Numbered from the stretch's first letter, positions 41,198 to 51,037 are shown. The stretch: 64,000 bases of DNA from Xanthobacter aminoxidans (GCF_023571765.1 NZ_JAMJXC010000007.1:62001-126000), one strand, 5' to 3'. The notes: a model not told the origin generated them from the sequence alone. Numbers and translations are program-made.

Positions 41198-42142
41198 TCA
41201 GGCGCCCCCAAACGCATCCGACGACAGCGACCTCAGCGCCGCGCGATACTCCTCCCGAAGCCGCGCGCAAAGCTCGGCCGCGCCGGGCAGATCGGAGATG
41301 CCGCCCACCCCCTGCCCTGCCGACCAGACATTCTTCCACGCCTTCGCCTCGTTCGACATGTCGAGCTTGGCGTGGCCCTGGAGATTGTCCGGGTCGAGCC
41401 CGGCGGCGCGGATGCTGGGCTTCATGAAGTTGGCGTTCACGCCGCTGATGGCGGGCGTGTAGAGGATGTCCGCCGCCGAGGAGGACAGGATCATGTCCTT
41501 GAATTCCTGCGGCACCATGGCCTCGCGCGTGGCGATGAAGCGCGTGCCCATGTAGGCGAGGTCCGCCCCCGCAGCGCGCGCCGCGAGGATCTGCGCGCCG
41601 GTGTTGATGGCACCGGCCATGAGGATGGTGCCGGCGAACACCTGCCTGATCTCGGTGACAAGAGCGAAGGGGCTGAGCTGCCCCGCATGGCCGCCGGCAC
41701 CGGCCGAGACGGCGATGATGCCGTCCACGCCGGCTTCCGCCGCCTTCTCCGCATGACGGCGGCTGATGACATCGTGGAAGACGACGCCGCCATAGGAATG
41801 CACCGCCTTCACGAGATCGGGCACCGCCCCGAGCGAGGTGATGACGAGCGGCACCTTCTCCTCGACACAGATGGCGAGGTCCGCCTCCACGCGCGGGTTG
41901 GACTTGTGGACGATGAGGTTGACGCCGAACGGCGCCGCGTCTTCCACCTCGGCAAGGCGCGCCTTGATCTCCCGCACCCAGTCGCGGAAGCCGTCGCTGG
42001 TGCGGGCGTTGAGCGCCGGGAAGGTGCCCACCATGCCCGAACGCGAGACCTCCACCACGAGATCGGGACCGGAGGTGAGGAACATGGGCGCGGCCACGGC
42101 GGGGATTTTCAGGCGGCCCTCGAAGGCGGCGGGAAGCGGCAT
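41198..42142 (-). CDS. Nitronate monooxygenase family FMN protein
   Basis: This 314-residue TIM-barrel flavoprotein belongs to the 2-nitropropane dioxygenase/nitronate monooxygenase family. It has VAAPMFLTSGPDLVVEVSRSG at the N-terminus, VNLIVHKSN, the catalytic/phosphate region FHDVISRRHAEKA, GAGGHAGQLSPFAL and AGADLAYMGTRFIAT. Such proteins often lie in acyl-CoA degradation clusters, as here, downstream of a hydratase and thiolase (93-bp gap). Members also act as enoyl reductase-like or quinone-reducing enzymes, so the name is a family label only. Confidence 0.85.
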   Translation of the reverse strand: MPLPAAFEGRLKIPAVAAPMFLTSGPDLVVEVSRSGMVGTFPALNARTSDGFRDWVREIKARLAEVEDAAPFGVNLIVHKSNPRVEADLAICVEEKVPLVITSLGAVPDLVKAVHSYGGVVFHDVISRRHAEKAAEAGVDGIIAVSAGAGGHAGQLSPFALVTEIRQVFAGTILMAGAINTGAQILAARAAGADLAYMGTRFIATREAMVPQEFKDMILSSSAADILYTPAISGVNANFMKPSIRAAGLDPDNLQGHAKLDMSNEAKAWKNVWSAGQGVGGISDLPGAAELCARLREEYRAALRSLSSDAFGGA

Positions 42143-42197
42143 GGGATGGTCCTTGTTCTCGTGCGGCGGGGCCGCCGTCTCGTTTGTAAATTTCGAA

Positions 42198-42229
42198 CCG
42201 TCATACCCCGGCTCGAGGCACGGGATGAC
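42198..42229. repeat. Short version of palindromic repeat family 2
   Basis: CCGTCATACCCCGGCTCGAG, then GCACGGGATGAC, keeps only the outer arms of the family-2 element (TCAT..CCCG and CGGG..ATGA) with almost no loop. It lies in the spacer between the hydratase and the nitronate monooxygenase genes. Confidence 0.6.
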
Positions 42230-42235
42230 AAGCGC

Positions 42236-43153
42236 TTACGATGCCGCTCCGCCCGCCTTGGCGGCCTGACGGGCAAAGAAAGCGGCGATCTTGTCCTGCG
42301 CCTGCGGGCTCTGAATGAGGGCGGCACAATAGTCGCGCTCCACCTTCAGCGCCTTGTCCATGGGCAGGCGCGCCCCCTCGAACACGCAGGAGAGGATGGC
42401 GCGCGGCGCGGGGTCTTCCCCCTTGGTTCGCGCCAGCACGCGGGCGTTCCAGACCGCGAACAGGTCGCCCGCGGCGGTGCTGGTCGGCGCGAGGCCGGGC
42501 AGGCGAAAGCCCTTCACATCCCATGGCGCGACTGGGCTGACCCGCCCCTCGCGCAAGGCGGCCTTGGCGGCGGGAAGGAGATCGTCCGACGCCACGATCA
42601 CATCGATCAGCCCCGCCGCCTGCGCCTCGGCCGCGGTCATGGGCCTGCCGTCCACCAGGATCGGCAAGGCGGCGGCGATGCCCAGGCGGCGAAGCACGCG
42701 CTGGGTGCCGCCGGCGCCGGGCAATATGCCGAGCGTCACCTCCGGCAGGCCGAACAGGCCCTTGGGATTGTCCGCGACGAGCCGGTGATGGCAGGCGAGC
42801 ATCAGCTCCAGCCCCGCCCCGAGCGCCGTGCCGGGCGCAGCAGCCACCACCGGCTTGCCGCACGTCTCCAGCCGGCGGAATAGCGCCCCCATGCGACCGA
42901 TGCGGCGCGCCGCCTCCGGCAACGTCACGTCCGGTGCCGCGAGGCCGTTCATGATCGCGAGATCCGCCCCCGCAAGGAAGGAGGACTTGCCCGAGGTGAC
43001 GATGATGCCTGAGACGGCACCATCCGCCGCCAGCCGTTCCACCTCGGCCTCCAGCGCATCGACGAGCGCCCAGCCCAGCGTGTTCACCGATCGGCCGGGC
43101 TGATCGAGGATGAGAATGGCGATGCCGTCGCCGTCGATCTCCGTGCGCAGCAT
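42236..43153 (-). CDS. Enoyl-CoA hydratase (FadB/FadJ-type N-terminal half only)
   Basis: This is a 305-residue crotonase-fold protein. It resembles the hydratase half of bifunctional FadB/Fad[36 protein letters not shown], the oxyanion segment [13 protein letters not shown] and [17 protein letters not shown] with the catalytic glutamate. Its C-terminus ([16 protein letters not shown], then [11 protein letters not shown]) corresponds to the linker that in bifunctional proteins leads into the 3-hydroxyacyl-CoA dehydrogenase domain, but here a stop follows. It is 3 bp from the upstream thiolase gene and so co-translated. Hydratase activity is likely; the dehydrogenase step must come from elsewhere. 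Confidence 0.82.
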   Translation of the reverse strand: MLRTEIDGDGIAILILDQPGRSVNTLGWALVDALEAEVERLAADGAVSGIIVTSGKSSFLAGADLAIMNGLAAPDVTLPEAARRIGRMGALFRRLETCGKPVVAAAPGTALGAGLELMLACHHRLVADNPKGLFGLPEVTLGILPGAGGTQRVLRRLGIAAALPILVDGRPMTAAEAQAAGLIDVIVASDDLLPAAKAALREGRVSPVAPWDVKGFRLPGLAPTSTAAGDLFAVWNARVLARTKGEDPAPRAILSCVFEGARLPMDKALKVERDYCAALIQSPQAQDKIAAFFARQAAKAGGAAS

Positions 43154-43156
43154 GGC

Positions 43157-44365
43157 TCAGACCCGCTCGATGATGGTGGCGACGCCCATGCCGGCGCCGA
43201 TGCACAGGGTGGCGAGCGCCGTGGCCTTCCCCGTCCGCTCCAGCTCGTCGAGCACGGTGCCGAGGATCATGGCTCCGGTGGCGCCGAGCGGGTGGCCCAT
43301 GGCGATGGCCCCGCCGTTCACGTTCACCTGTGCGGGGTCCAGCCTCAAAGCGTCGATGAAGCGCAGCGCCACGGCGGCGAAGGCCTCGTTGATCTCGTAG
43401 AGATCGATGTCGGCGGCGCTCATGCCCGCCCGCTTCAACGCCTTCTCGGCGGCGAAGGACGGGGCGGTGAGCATGATGGTGGGTTCCGAGCCGATCTCCG
43501 CGAAAGCGCGGATGCGCGCGCGCGGCTTCAAGCCCGCCGCGTCCCCGGCCTCCCGCGTGCCAATGAGCACGGCGGCCGCGCCGTCCACGATGCCGGAGGA
43601 GTTGCCGGCGTGGTGGACATGGGCGATCTCGCCGACTTCGGGATAGCGTAGGCGCGCGATGGCGTCGAAGCCGGGGTCCGCCCCCATGGCCGCGAAGGCG
43701 GGCTTGAGGCGGGCGAGGTCGTCAACGCTGGAATTGCCGCGCACCGTTTCGTCGCGATCCAGCATCACCTCGCCGATAGCGTCGGTGACGGGCACGATGG
43801 AGCGGGCAAAGCGGCCTTCCGCCCACGCCCGCGCGGCGCGGTGATGGCTCTCCACGGCGAAGGCATCCACGGCGGCGCGGTCATAGCCCCATTTGGTGGC
43901 GATGAGATCGGCGCTGATGCCCTGCGGCACGAAGCGGGTGGCGAAAGCCACGTCCGGGTCCTGGCTCCACGCCCCGCCGTCCGAGAGGATGGGAATGCGC
44001 GACATGCTTTCACAACCAGCGCCGATCACCATGTCCGCCTGCCCGGCCATCACCTTGGCGGAGGCCATGTTGACCGCCTCCAGCCCGGAGCCGCAGAAGC
44101 GATTGATCTGAACGCCCGCCACCTCATCGTCATAGCCCGCGCGCAGCGCGGCGATGCGCGGCAGGCACTGGCCCTGCTCGCCGATGGGCATGACGACACC
44201 CATCACGATGTCGCTCACAACCGCCGTATCGAGGGCGCTGCGGTCGCGCAGGGCGGAAAGCACGGTCGTGGCGAGATGCACGGGCGTCGCCGCATGCAGC
44301 GCGCCATCCGGCTTGCCGCGGCCGCGCGGGGTGCGCACGTGGTCGAAGATATAGGCGTCTGGCAT
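43157..44365 (-). CDS. Acetyl-CoA C-acyltransferase (thiolase)
   Basis: This is a 402-residue thiolase that splits 3-ketoacyl-CoA with CoA or condenses acetyl-CoA. The acyl-accepting cysteine is C91 in [15 protein letters not shown], with the C-terminal His in [13 protein letters not shown] and the second Cys in LCIGAGMG. It begins [17 protein letters not shown], typical of the FadA-like branch paired with FadJ-type hydratase/dehydrogenases. It sits between the acyl-CoA ligase (24-bp gap) and the hydratase (3-bp gap) on the same strand, a beta-oxidation module. Confidence 0.92.
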   Translation of the reverse strand: MPDAYIFDHVRTPRGRGKPDGALHAATPVHLATTVLSALRDRSALDTAVVSDIVMGVVMPIGEQGQCLPRIAALRAGYDDEVAGVQINRFCGSGLEAVNMASAKVMAGQADMVIGAGCESMSRIPILSDGGAWSQDPDVAFATRFVPQGISADLIATKWGYDRAAVDAFAVESHHRAARAWAEGRFARSIVPVTDAIGEVMLDRDETVRGNSSVDDLARLKPAFAAMGADPGFDAIARLRYPEVGEIAHVHHAGNSSGIVDGAAAVLIGTREAGDAAGLKPRARIRAFAEIGSEPTIMLTAPSFAAEKALKRAGMSAADIDLYEINEAFAAVALRFIDALRLDPAQVNVNGGAIAMGHPLGATGAMILGTVLDELERTGKATALATLCIGAGMGVATIIERV

Positions 44366-44389
44366 GGAGGGTCCTTGCAGCCGCGCCGC

Positions 44390-46195
44390 TCAGGCGTAGA
44401 GGCCTTCGATCTCGGTGGCGTATTTCTTCTGGATGTTGGAACGGCGGATCTTCATGGTCGCCGTCACCTCGTCGTCGTCGTGGTCCAGCTCCTTGGTGAG
44501 GAGGTGGAAACGGCGGATGTGGGACACCTGCGCGAGCTCCGCATTGGCCTTGGCGACCTCGCCCTCGATCAGCGCGCGAACCTGCGGGTTTTCGACGAGA
44601 TTGCGGAAATTGGTGTAGGCCAGCGACTTCTCTTCCGCCCACTTGCCCACCGTCTCGAAATCGATCTGGATGAGGGCGGAGACATATTTGCGCGCCTCGC
44701 CGATGACGATGCATTCCTTGATGAAGACGCTGGACTTCGCGACGTTCTCGATCTCCGACGGGCTCAAATTCTTGCCGCCCGCGGTAATCATGATGTCCTT
44801 GAGGCGATCGACGATCTTCACCTGATCGCCCACCATCTCCACCACATCGCCGGTGTGCAGCCAGCCGTCGCGGAGCGCAGCGGCCGTCGCCTCCTCGTTG
44901 CGGTAGTAGCCGGCGAAGACGAGGTCGCCCTTCACCATGAGTTCATTGTGCGGGCCGAGCTTCACCTCCACGCCCTCCGCAGCCGGGCCGACGCAGCCGG
45001 GGCGGAGATCGGTGAGGCGCTGGCCGGTGCACATGCCGGTGGTCTCGGTGGCGCCGTAGACCTCCACCAGAGGCACGCCGAGGGTGCGGAAGAAACGCAC
45101 GATGTTGGGCGAGATGGGCGCCGCGCCGGTCATCGCCACCTTCGCGCGCCTGAGGCCGATGAAGTTCTGCAGCGCGCGGAAGAAAAGCAGGTAGGCCACG
45201 AAGAAGAGCGCCCGCTCCTTCAGCGAGCGCTTCGACGGGTGCTTCTCGGCGAACGGCTCGCACGCCTTCACGAGGCGCTCGTAGAGCGCACGGCGCACGC
45301 CACCCGCCTCCATCATCTTGATGGTGATGGACGCCGCCAGCTTCTCCCAGATGCGCGGCACGCCAAGGAACATGGAGGGCGCGACCTCCCGCAGATCTTC
45401 CTGGATGGTGCGGATGCTCTCGCCGAAATTGACCTGTGAGCCCAGGTAGATGGGCGCCATGGTGGTGAGCATCTGCTCGGCCACATGGCAGAGCGGCAAG
45501 TAGGAGACGTGGGTGGTGGTCTCGTCGAGCCCCAGCCGCTCGGACAGCGCGATCGCCTCGGCGCGCAGGTTGCGATAGGTGAGCATCGCGCCCTTGGGCT
45601 TTCCGGTGGAGCCCGAAGTATAGATCATCAGCGCCACATCGGAGAGCGACTGACGCGCCAGCGCGTCCTCGATGATCCCGGGCTGGGCCGCGCGATGGGC
45701 GGCGCCCATCTCGATCATCGTGTCGAAGGCGATCACCTCGCCGCCCGCGTAGGTGCGCAGGCCCTTCTTCTCCACCACCACGATGCGCCGGAGCTTGGGC
45801 AGTTCGGCCCGGCGCTCCAGCACCTTGTCCACCTGCTCCTGGTCCTCGCAGACGACGATTTCCGCCTCCGCATGGCCGAGCACATAGGCCACCTCATTGG
45901 CCGGGCTGGTGGGGTAGACGCCCACCGTGACCGCCCCGAGAAGGCCGGCGCCGAGCTGGGTGAGCACCCATTCGATGCGGTTTTCCGAGAGCACCGCCAC
46001 ATGCCCGCCCTCGGGCAAGCCGAGGGCGCGCAGCCCGTGGCCGGCGAGGGCCGCGCGCTCGAAATAGGCCTGCCACGACACCGGATTCCAGATGCCGAAA
46101 TCCTTCTGGCGGATGGCGGTGCGGGCACCGATGCGCTGCGCATTGAGGCGCAGCATCTGCGGCAGGGTTAGGTCCGGGAAAACGGGTGCGGTCAT
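44390..46195 (-). CDS. Long-chain acyl-CoA synthetase family (AMP-forming)
   Basis: This is a 601-residue AMP-binding ligase of the eukaryotic-type (FAA1/COG1022) branch. The P-loop is MIYTSGSTGKPKGAM, followed by YGATETTGMC, the adenylate motif GWLHTGDVVE and the C-terminal catalytic lysine region ITAGGKNLSPSEIE. It activates a carboxylic acid to its CoA ester for the following thiolase/hydratase module. It lies 10 bp after livF, and ligases of this branch commonly sit in Liv operons of alphaproteobacteria. The substrate (fatty versus aromatic or branched acid) is not determined. Confidence 0.9.
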   Translation of the reverse strand: MTAPVFPDLTLPQMLRLNAQRIGARTAIRQKDFGIWNPVSWQAYFERAALAGHGLRALGLPEGGHVAVLSENRIEWVLTQLGAGLLGAVTVGVYPTSPANEVAYVLGHAEAEIVVCEDQEQVDKVLERRAELPKLRRIVVVEKKGLRTYAGGEVIAFDTMIEMGAAHRAAQPGIIEDALARQSLSDVALMIYTSGSTGKPKGAMLTYRNLRAEAIALSERLGLDETTTHVSYLPLCHVAEQMLTTMAPIYLGSQVNFGESIRTIQEDLREVAPSMFLGVPRIWEKLAASITIKMMEAGGVRRALYERLVKACEPFAEKHPSKRSLKERALFFVAYLLFFRALQNFIGLRRAKVAMTGAAPISPNIVRFFRTLGVPLVEVYGATETTGMCTGQRLTDLRPGCVGPAAEGVEVKLGPHNELMVKGDLVFAGYYRNEEATAAALRDGWLHTGDVVEMVGDQVKIVDRLKDIMITAGGKNLSPSEIENVAKSSVFIKECIVIGEARKYVSALIQIDFETVGKWAEEKSLAYTNFRNLVENPQVRALIEGEVAKANAELAQVSHIRRFHLLTKELDHDDDEVTATMKIRRSNIQKKYATEIEGLYA

Positions 46196-46205
46196 GGTCG
46201 CGCGC

Positions 46206-47039
46206 TCACGAAAGCCAGCGCTTGCGGCGCTTGTAATGCTTGATATCGCGGTAGCTCTTCGCCCCCGCCTCCCCGGCCATGCCGAGGTAGAATTCGCGCA
46301 CGTCCTCGTCCGCCATCAGCCGCTCGGTGGGGCCATCCAGAACGATCTTGCCGGTCTCCATGATGTAGCCGTAGTGCGAGACCGCGAGCGCCACCGCCGC
46401 ATTCTGCTCCACCAGCAGCATGGAGACGCCCCGCTCGCGATTGATGCGGGCGATGATGGTGAAGATCTCCTCCACCAGCTTGGGCGAAAGCCCGAGGGAG
46501 GGCTCGTCCAGCAGGATCAGCTTCGGCTCCGCCACCAGCGCGCGGCCGATGGCGAGCATCTGCTGCTCGCCGCCGGAGAGATAGCCCGCACGGCCGTTGC
46601 GGCGCTCGTGCAGGCGGGGGAAATACTCGTAGACCGCCTCAAAGTTCGTGGGCCTCGTCTTGCCGGAGCTGGCCTTGCGCCCGGTGAGCGCATAGGTGGC
46701 GGCGACGAGGTTCTCCTCCACCGTGAGATCCTCGAAGATGCGCCGCCCCTCCATCACGTGGAACAGGCCGCGGCGCACGAGGTCGTGCGGCTTCAGCGCG
46801 CCGCTCGGGGCGCCGTCGAAGGTGATGGCGCCGGAGGTGACGTCGCCGTCCTCCAGCGCGAGAAGGCCAGACACCGCCTTGAGGGTGGTGGACTTGCCGG
46901 CGCCGTTGGAGCCCAGCAGCGCCACCACCTTCCCGGCCTCCACCTTCAGCGACAGGCCGCGCAGCACCTGGATCGTCTTGTTGTAGACGACCTCGATGTT
47001 GGAGATGTCGAGTATGGCGTGCGCGGTCATATCAATCAC
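46206..47039 (-). CDS. livF: Branched-chain/amide-type ABC transporter ATPase LivF
   Basis: This is an ATPase of the hydrophobic amino acid uptake (HAAT) family, LivF type. It has Walker A GSNGAGKSTTLKA, the signature LSGGEQQMLAIGRAL and Walker B LILLDEPSLGLSP. The family sequence YNKTIQVLRGLSL is near the N-terminus. The 277 residues include a basic C-terminal extension. The ATG overlaps the livK stop by 4 bases. It works with LivG on the LivHM permeases. Given the following acyl-CoA enzymes, the ligand may be an organic acid rather than an amino acid. Confidence 0.92.
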   Translation of the reverse strand: MIDMTAHAILDISNIEVVYNKTIQVLRGLSLKVEAGKVVALLGSNGAGKSTTLKAVSGLLALEDGDVTSGAITFDGAPSGALKPHDLVRRGLFHVMEGRRIFEDLTVEENLVAATYALTGRKASSGKTRPTNFEAVYEYFPRLHERRNGRAGYLSGGEQQMLAIGRALVAEPKLILLDEPSLGLSPKLVEEIFTIIARINRERGVSMLLVEQNAAVALAVSHYGYIMETGKIVLDGPTERLMADEDVREFYLGMAGEAGAKSYRDIKHYKRRKRWLS

Positions 47040-48217
47040 TTCTTCAGGCTGATCCAGTCGGATGCCGGCTTCATCTGCTTGTCGGCGGCGTTGAACTGGT
47101 AGATGCGGCCGACGGGGACGGAATTGCCGGGTACCGAGATCGGCACGCCGATGATGCCGCCGGTGTCGAAGTCCTTGATGGAATTGAGCGCGGCCTTCAG
47201 CGTCTTGCCGTTCAGCTCCTTGCCGGCCTCCAGCGTGCGCTTGGCCGCCTCGCCCATAAGCATGGCGGTGAGAAAGCCCTGCATGTAGCCCGTCGCCTGA
47301 TAGGTGGGGCGGAGCTTGCGGATCTTTTCGAGGATCGGCGCGTCGGGCGAGGTGTCGTAATAGTAGCGATACGGCATCACGCCCATGAAGCCGTCCGCCG
47401 GGGCGCCCACATTGGCCCAGAGCGAGTTGTCCATGGACCAGAAGGTGCCCATGAACTTGGTCTTCAGCCCGAGCTGCTTGGCCTGCGACATGAATTCCGG
47501 CAGCGGCGCCAGCACATAGCCGTGGAAGATGGTGAAGTCCGGATTGGCGCGGCGCAGCTTCAGCACTTCGGTGGAAACGTCCACCGCGGTGGGCGGGGTG
47601 ACGATCTGCGCCACCACGTCGAGGCCCATCTCCTTCGCCCGCTTCACGCTCGCCTCGATGGGGTCACGGCCGAACTCGGTGTCCGAATTCACGAAGACGA
47701 GCTTCGCCCCCGGCTGCGCCTTGGCGATGTATTCGAGCAAAATGGCGAACATCTCCACATAGTCCGGCCCGGCCATGAACTGGAACGGATACTTCTCGGG
47801 ATTGTTCAGCTCGCTGCCGAAGGACGCGCCGGCCATGAGGATGGTGCCGCGGCGGTTCAGCTCCTCGTTGATGGTCTTGGCGAAGCCGGTGCTGTCGCCA
47901 TAGTAGAGATGGATGTCGTTCTGGGTGGTCAGCTTGTTGAACACCGCTACCGAGGTATCCACCTTGTAGGCGGTGTCCTCATAGGCGAGGCGCAGCTTGC
48001 GCCCGGCGATGCCGCCGGCCTCGTTGGTGAGCTTCACATAGTCGGACATCCCCGCCTCGATGGCCACGCCGGCGAAGGCGAATACGCCGGTGAGCGGGAT
48101 GGACCCGCCGATGACGATCTCCTTCTCCTGCGCATAAGCGGTGAAGCCGGGAAAGGCGGAGGCAAGGCCGGCGCCGGCGGCGAGGCCCATGATCTGGCGT
48201 CTGTTGAGACTGGTCAT
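47036..48217 (-). CDS. livK: HAAT-family substrate-binding protein (LivK-like)
   Basis: This is a periplasmic type-I solute-binding protein of the LivK/AmiC family. The N-terminus has a twin-arginine-like signal (NRRQIMGLAAGAGLAS, ending near AYAQEK), so Tat export is possible. The fold marks IVIGGSIPLTGVFAFAG, VFNKLTTQNDIHLYYG and the long conserved core are present. At 393 residues it is full length. It follows livM by 44 bp and overlaps livF. The ligand cannot be read from sequence, but the operon partners point to an aromatic or fatty acid. Confidence 0.9.
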   Translation of the reverse strand: MTSLNRRQIMGLAAGAGLASAFPGFTAYAQEKEIVIGGSIPLTGVFAFAGVAIEAGMSDYVKLTNEAGGIAGRKLRLAYEDTAYKVDTSVAVFNKLTTQNDIHLYYGDSTGFAKTINEELNRRGTILMAGASFGSELNNPEKYPFQFMAGPDYVEMFAILLEYIAKAQPGAKLVFVNSDTEFGRDPIEASVKRAKEMGLDVVAQIVTPPTAVDVSTEVLKLRRANPDFTIFHGYVLAPLPEFMSQAKQLGLKTKFMGTFWSMDNSLWANVGAPADGFMGVMPYRYYYDTSPDAPILEKIRKLRPTYQATGYMQGFLTAMLMGEAAKRTLEAGKELNGKTLKAALNSIKDFDTGGIIGVPISVPGNSVPVGRIYQFNAADKQMKPASDWISLKK

Positions 48218-48261
48218 TGGCGTTTTCTCCCTTGGATCTTTTTACTTGGTCTTTTCTTGCG

Positions 48262-49305
48262 TCATGTGCGGAACGGCCACAGATGGAAGAAGCGGCGCGC
48301 GCGGCGCACCATTTCCGCCAGTCCATGCGGCTCGAAGACGAGGAACAGGATGATGAGCGCCCCGAACACGATGGTGCGCACCGGCGAGAGCGCCGCGCCG
48401 GCATTGGGGAAAATGGGCGCGAGCCAGTCCACCACGTACTTCAGCAGCTCCGGCACCAGCGTCATGAAGGCCGCGCCCAGCACCGAGCCGATGATGGTGC
48501 CGAGCCCGCCCACGATGACCGCCGCAAGGAAGAAGATGGAGGTGGCGAAGGGGAAGCTTTCCGGCGTCACCACGCGGAAGAAATAGGCCCACATGCCGCC
48601 CGCCACGCCCGCGTAGAACGAGGAGAGAGCGAAGCTCATCAGCTTGTACTTGAGCAGCGGGATGCCCAGCACCTCGGCCGAGATGTCCCGGTCGCGGATG
48701 GCGATGAAGGCGCGGCCGATGCGGGTGCGGAAGAGGTTCGCCGCGCCCAGAACCATCAGGCAGGTGATGGGCACGATGACGAAATAGAGCGCGAACGGGC
48801 TCGCCAGCTCCAGCCCGAACAAACGCGCCGGCGCGACATTGATGCCGCGCACACCGCCCGTCACCGAAACCCAGTGGGTGAAGACGAAATGCAGGATCAC
48901 CGAGGCCGCGATGGTGGCGATGGCGAGATAGAGCCCCTTCACCCTGAGGCTCGGAATGCCCACCAGCACACCCACCAAAGCGGACACGAGGCCGGCGGCG
49001 AGGATGTTGAGGAGGAAGGGCGTCCCCACCTGCCCCTCGAAGAAGGCGACCGTATAGGCCCCCACCGCCATGAAGGCCGCCTGCCCGAGGCTGACGAGGC
49101 CAGTAAAGCCGGTGAGGATGTTGAGCCCCGTCGCGCTCGCCACGTTGATGGCGACGAGGCAGGCGAGATAAAGCCAGTATTGGTTGAGCACGAAGGGCGC
49201 GAGCACCAGCATGGCGAGGAGCACGCCCATCCACGCCCGTTGCGTCGAGGTGACGAGCAGCCCCTCGTCGGCGATGTAGGTTTCCTTGGCGGTTGCGATG
49301 CGCAT
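48262..49305 (-). CDS. livM: HAAT-family permease LivM
   Basis: This is an inner-membrane permease of 347 residues with roughly ten membrane segments. It shows the LivM signature ATGLNILTGFTGLVSLGQAAFMAVGAY in two overlapping pieces, GIPSLRVKGLYLAIATIA and RTRIGRAFIAIRDRDISAEVLGI, the loop that contacts the ATPases. The ATG at 49305 overlaps the livH stop (TGATG). It pairs with LivH to form the transport channel. Confidence 0.92.
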   Translation of the reverse strand: MRIATAKETYIADEGLLVTSTQRAWMGVLLAMLVLAPFVLNQYWLYLACLVAINVASATGLNILTGFTGLVSLGQAAFMAVGAYTVAFFEGQVGTPFLLNILAAGLVSALVGVLVGIPSLRVKGLYLAIATIAASVILHFVFTHWVSVTGGVRGINVAPARLFGLELASPFALYFVIVPITCLMVLGAANLFRTRIGRAFIAIRDRDISAEVLGIPLLKYKLMSFALSSFYAGVAGGMWAYFFRVVTPESFPFATSIFFLAAVIVGGLGTIIGSVLGAAFMTLVPELLKYVVDWLAPIFPNAGAALSPVRTIVFGALIILFLVFEPHGLAEMVRRARRFFHLWPFRT

Positions 49306-50183
49306 CAGAGCCGCTCGATCTCCACGGTGCCAAACAGGCCGTAGGGCCGGATCATCAGCGCCGCGATGAGGATGGAGAAGGTGGTGACGAGCTTGTACTC
49401 GCCGCCGAGGAAGGTGCCGGCCCAGGCTTCCACGAGGCCGATGAGGATGCCGCCGACGAGCGCGCCGAGCACGCTGTCCAGCCCGCCGATGATGACCACC
49501 ACCAGCGCCGAGAGGCCGAACACGCCCATGGTGGGCGAGATACCGCCGATGGCCCCCACCAGCAGCCCCGCCCCCGCGGCGGTGGCGCAGGCCACCATCC
49601 AGGCCAGCGAGAACACCGCCGGCACGTTGATGCCGCAGGAATAGGCCGCCGCCTGGTCGGTCGCCGTGGCGCGCAAAGCGACGCCGCCGCGCCAGAAGCG
49701 GAACAGCAGCAGGAACAGGGCGATCACCAGCGCCGACACCACGAAGCCTATGGCGATCTTGCGCGAGACATAGGCCTCGCCGATGAACACCGGCGCCTGC
49801 CCCATGAAGTCCGGCAGCGCGCGGGGATCGGTATTCCAGATCAGCTCCGTGGCGCCGATCAGCACCGAGCCGAGCCCCACCGTGAGCATGAGCACGGAGA
49901 TGGAGCTTTCGCCCAGCATGGGCCGGATGAGCGTGCGCTCCACCACGAAGCCGAACAGCGCACCACCGGCGATGGCGAGCGGAATGGCGAGCCATGTGGC
50001 GAGACCGAAGGCGGTGACGAAGGCGAAGAAGAGATAGCCGCCCAGCATCAAGATTTCGCCCACCGCGAGATTGATGACGCGGGTCGCCTTGTAGATCAGC
50101 ACGAAGGACAGGGCCGTGAGCGACAGCAATGCCCCGGAGCCGAGCCCCGCCAGTGTCACCTCGGTGAAGAAGAGCCAATCCAT
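49305..50183 (-). CDS. livH: HAAT-family permease LivH
   Basis: This is the second permease, 292 residues with about eight membrane segments. The family marks are LIYKATRVINLAVGEILMLGGY near residues 29-50, GVALRATATDQAAAYSCGIN (the ATPase-contact loop) and VVVIIGGLDSVLGALVGG. The ATG at 50183 overlaps the livG stop; the stop overlaps the livM start. The tight coupling across livG-livH-livM indicates one transcript. Confidence 0.92.
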   Translation of the reverse strand: MDWLFFTEVTLAGLGSGALLSLTALSFVLIYKATRVINLAVGEILMLGGYLFFAFVTAFGLATWLAIPLAIAGGALFGFVVERTLIRPMLGESSISVLMLTVGLGSVLIGATELIWNTDPRALPDFMGQAPVFIGEAYVSRKIAIGFVVSALVIALFLLLFRFWRGGVALRATATDQAAAYSCGINVPAVFSLAWMVACATAAGAGLLVGAIGGISPTMGVFGLSALVVVIIGGLDSVLGALVGGILIGLVEAWAGTFLGGEYKLVTTFSILIAALMIRPYGLFGTVEIERL

Positions 50184-51037
50184 CAGGCCGCCTCCCCCAC
50201 GCCGGAGAGGCGCCGCATCAGCTCGGCCGGATCGCCCGAGCCGAGATAGGCGGCGGCGACCTCGGGATTGCCCTGCACCTCGGCGGGCAGCCCCTGCGCG
50301 ATGACCTTGCCGAAATTCAGCACCACCACATGGTCGGAGATGTCCATCACCATCGCCATGTCGTGCTCCACCATGAGGATGGAGATGCCCCATTCTTCCT
50401 TCACGTCGAGGATGAAGCGGGCCATGTCCTCGGTCTCTTCCCGGTTCATGCCGGCGACGGGCTCGTCCAGCATCAGGAGGCGCGGGCGCATGGCGAGGGC
50501 GCGGGCCAGCTCCACGCGCTTCTGGAGGCCGTAGGAGAGGGAGGCGACCGGCTTGTTGCGGATGTGGTCGATTTCCAGGAAGTCGATAATCTGCCGCTCC
50601 ACCTCGGCGCGCAGCTCCATCTCCTCGGCCCGGGCGGCGCCCCAATAGGTCAGCGCCTGCAGGAGGTTGGTCTTCATGTGGGCGTGCCGGCCGAGCTTGA
50701 TGTTGTCGAGCACGGTCATGCCCTTGAAGAGCGCGATGTTCTGGAAGGTGCGCGCCAGCCCCGCCTTTGCCCGCTCCGGCGGATGGGTGCGGGTGATGTC
50801 CACGCCGTCGAGGCGGATCGCCCCGGCGCGCGGGCGGTAGAAGCCGGAAATGCAGTTGAACAGCGAGGTCTTGCCGGCGCCGTTCGGGCCGATGAGGGCG
50901 GTGATGGAGCCCTTCTTCACCTCGAAGGACACGTCGGTGAGCGCCCTGAGCCCGCCGAACCACAGGCCGAGGCCATCCACCGCCAGATGCGCGGCGATGG
51001 GCGCAGGCGTTGCCGCGGAGGCTGGCGCGGCGTTCAT
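50183..51037 (-). CDS. livG: Branched-chain/amide-type ABC transporter ATPase LivG
   Basis: This is the first gene of the Liv operon. It has Walker A GPNGAGKTSLFNCISG, the LivG insertion with ARTFQNIALFKGMTV, the signature LSYGLQKRVELARALAM and Walker B LLMLDEPVAGMN. The ATG at 51037 is chosen because GGGGAGGGG lies just upstream; the frame extends 10 codons further. At 284 residues it is normal. The leader upstream (301 bp) contains a CGCCGG-TTTT-CCGGCG hairpin and a palindromic repeat before the GntR gene. Confidence 0.92.
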   Translation of the reverse strand: MNAAPASAATPAPIAAHLAVDGLGLWFGGLRALTDVSFEVKKGSITALIGPNGAGKTSLFNCISGFYRPRAGAIRLDGVDITRTHPPERAKAGLARTFQNIALFKGMTVLDNIKLGRHAHMKTNLLQALTYWGAARAEEMELRAEVERQIIDFLEIDHIRNKPVASLSYGLQKRVELARALAMRPRLLMLDEPVAGMNREETEDMARFILDVKEEWGISILMVEHDMAMVMDISDHVVVLNFGKVIAQGLPAEVQGNPEVAAAYLGSGDPAELMRRLSGVGEAA

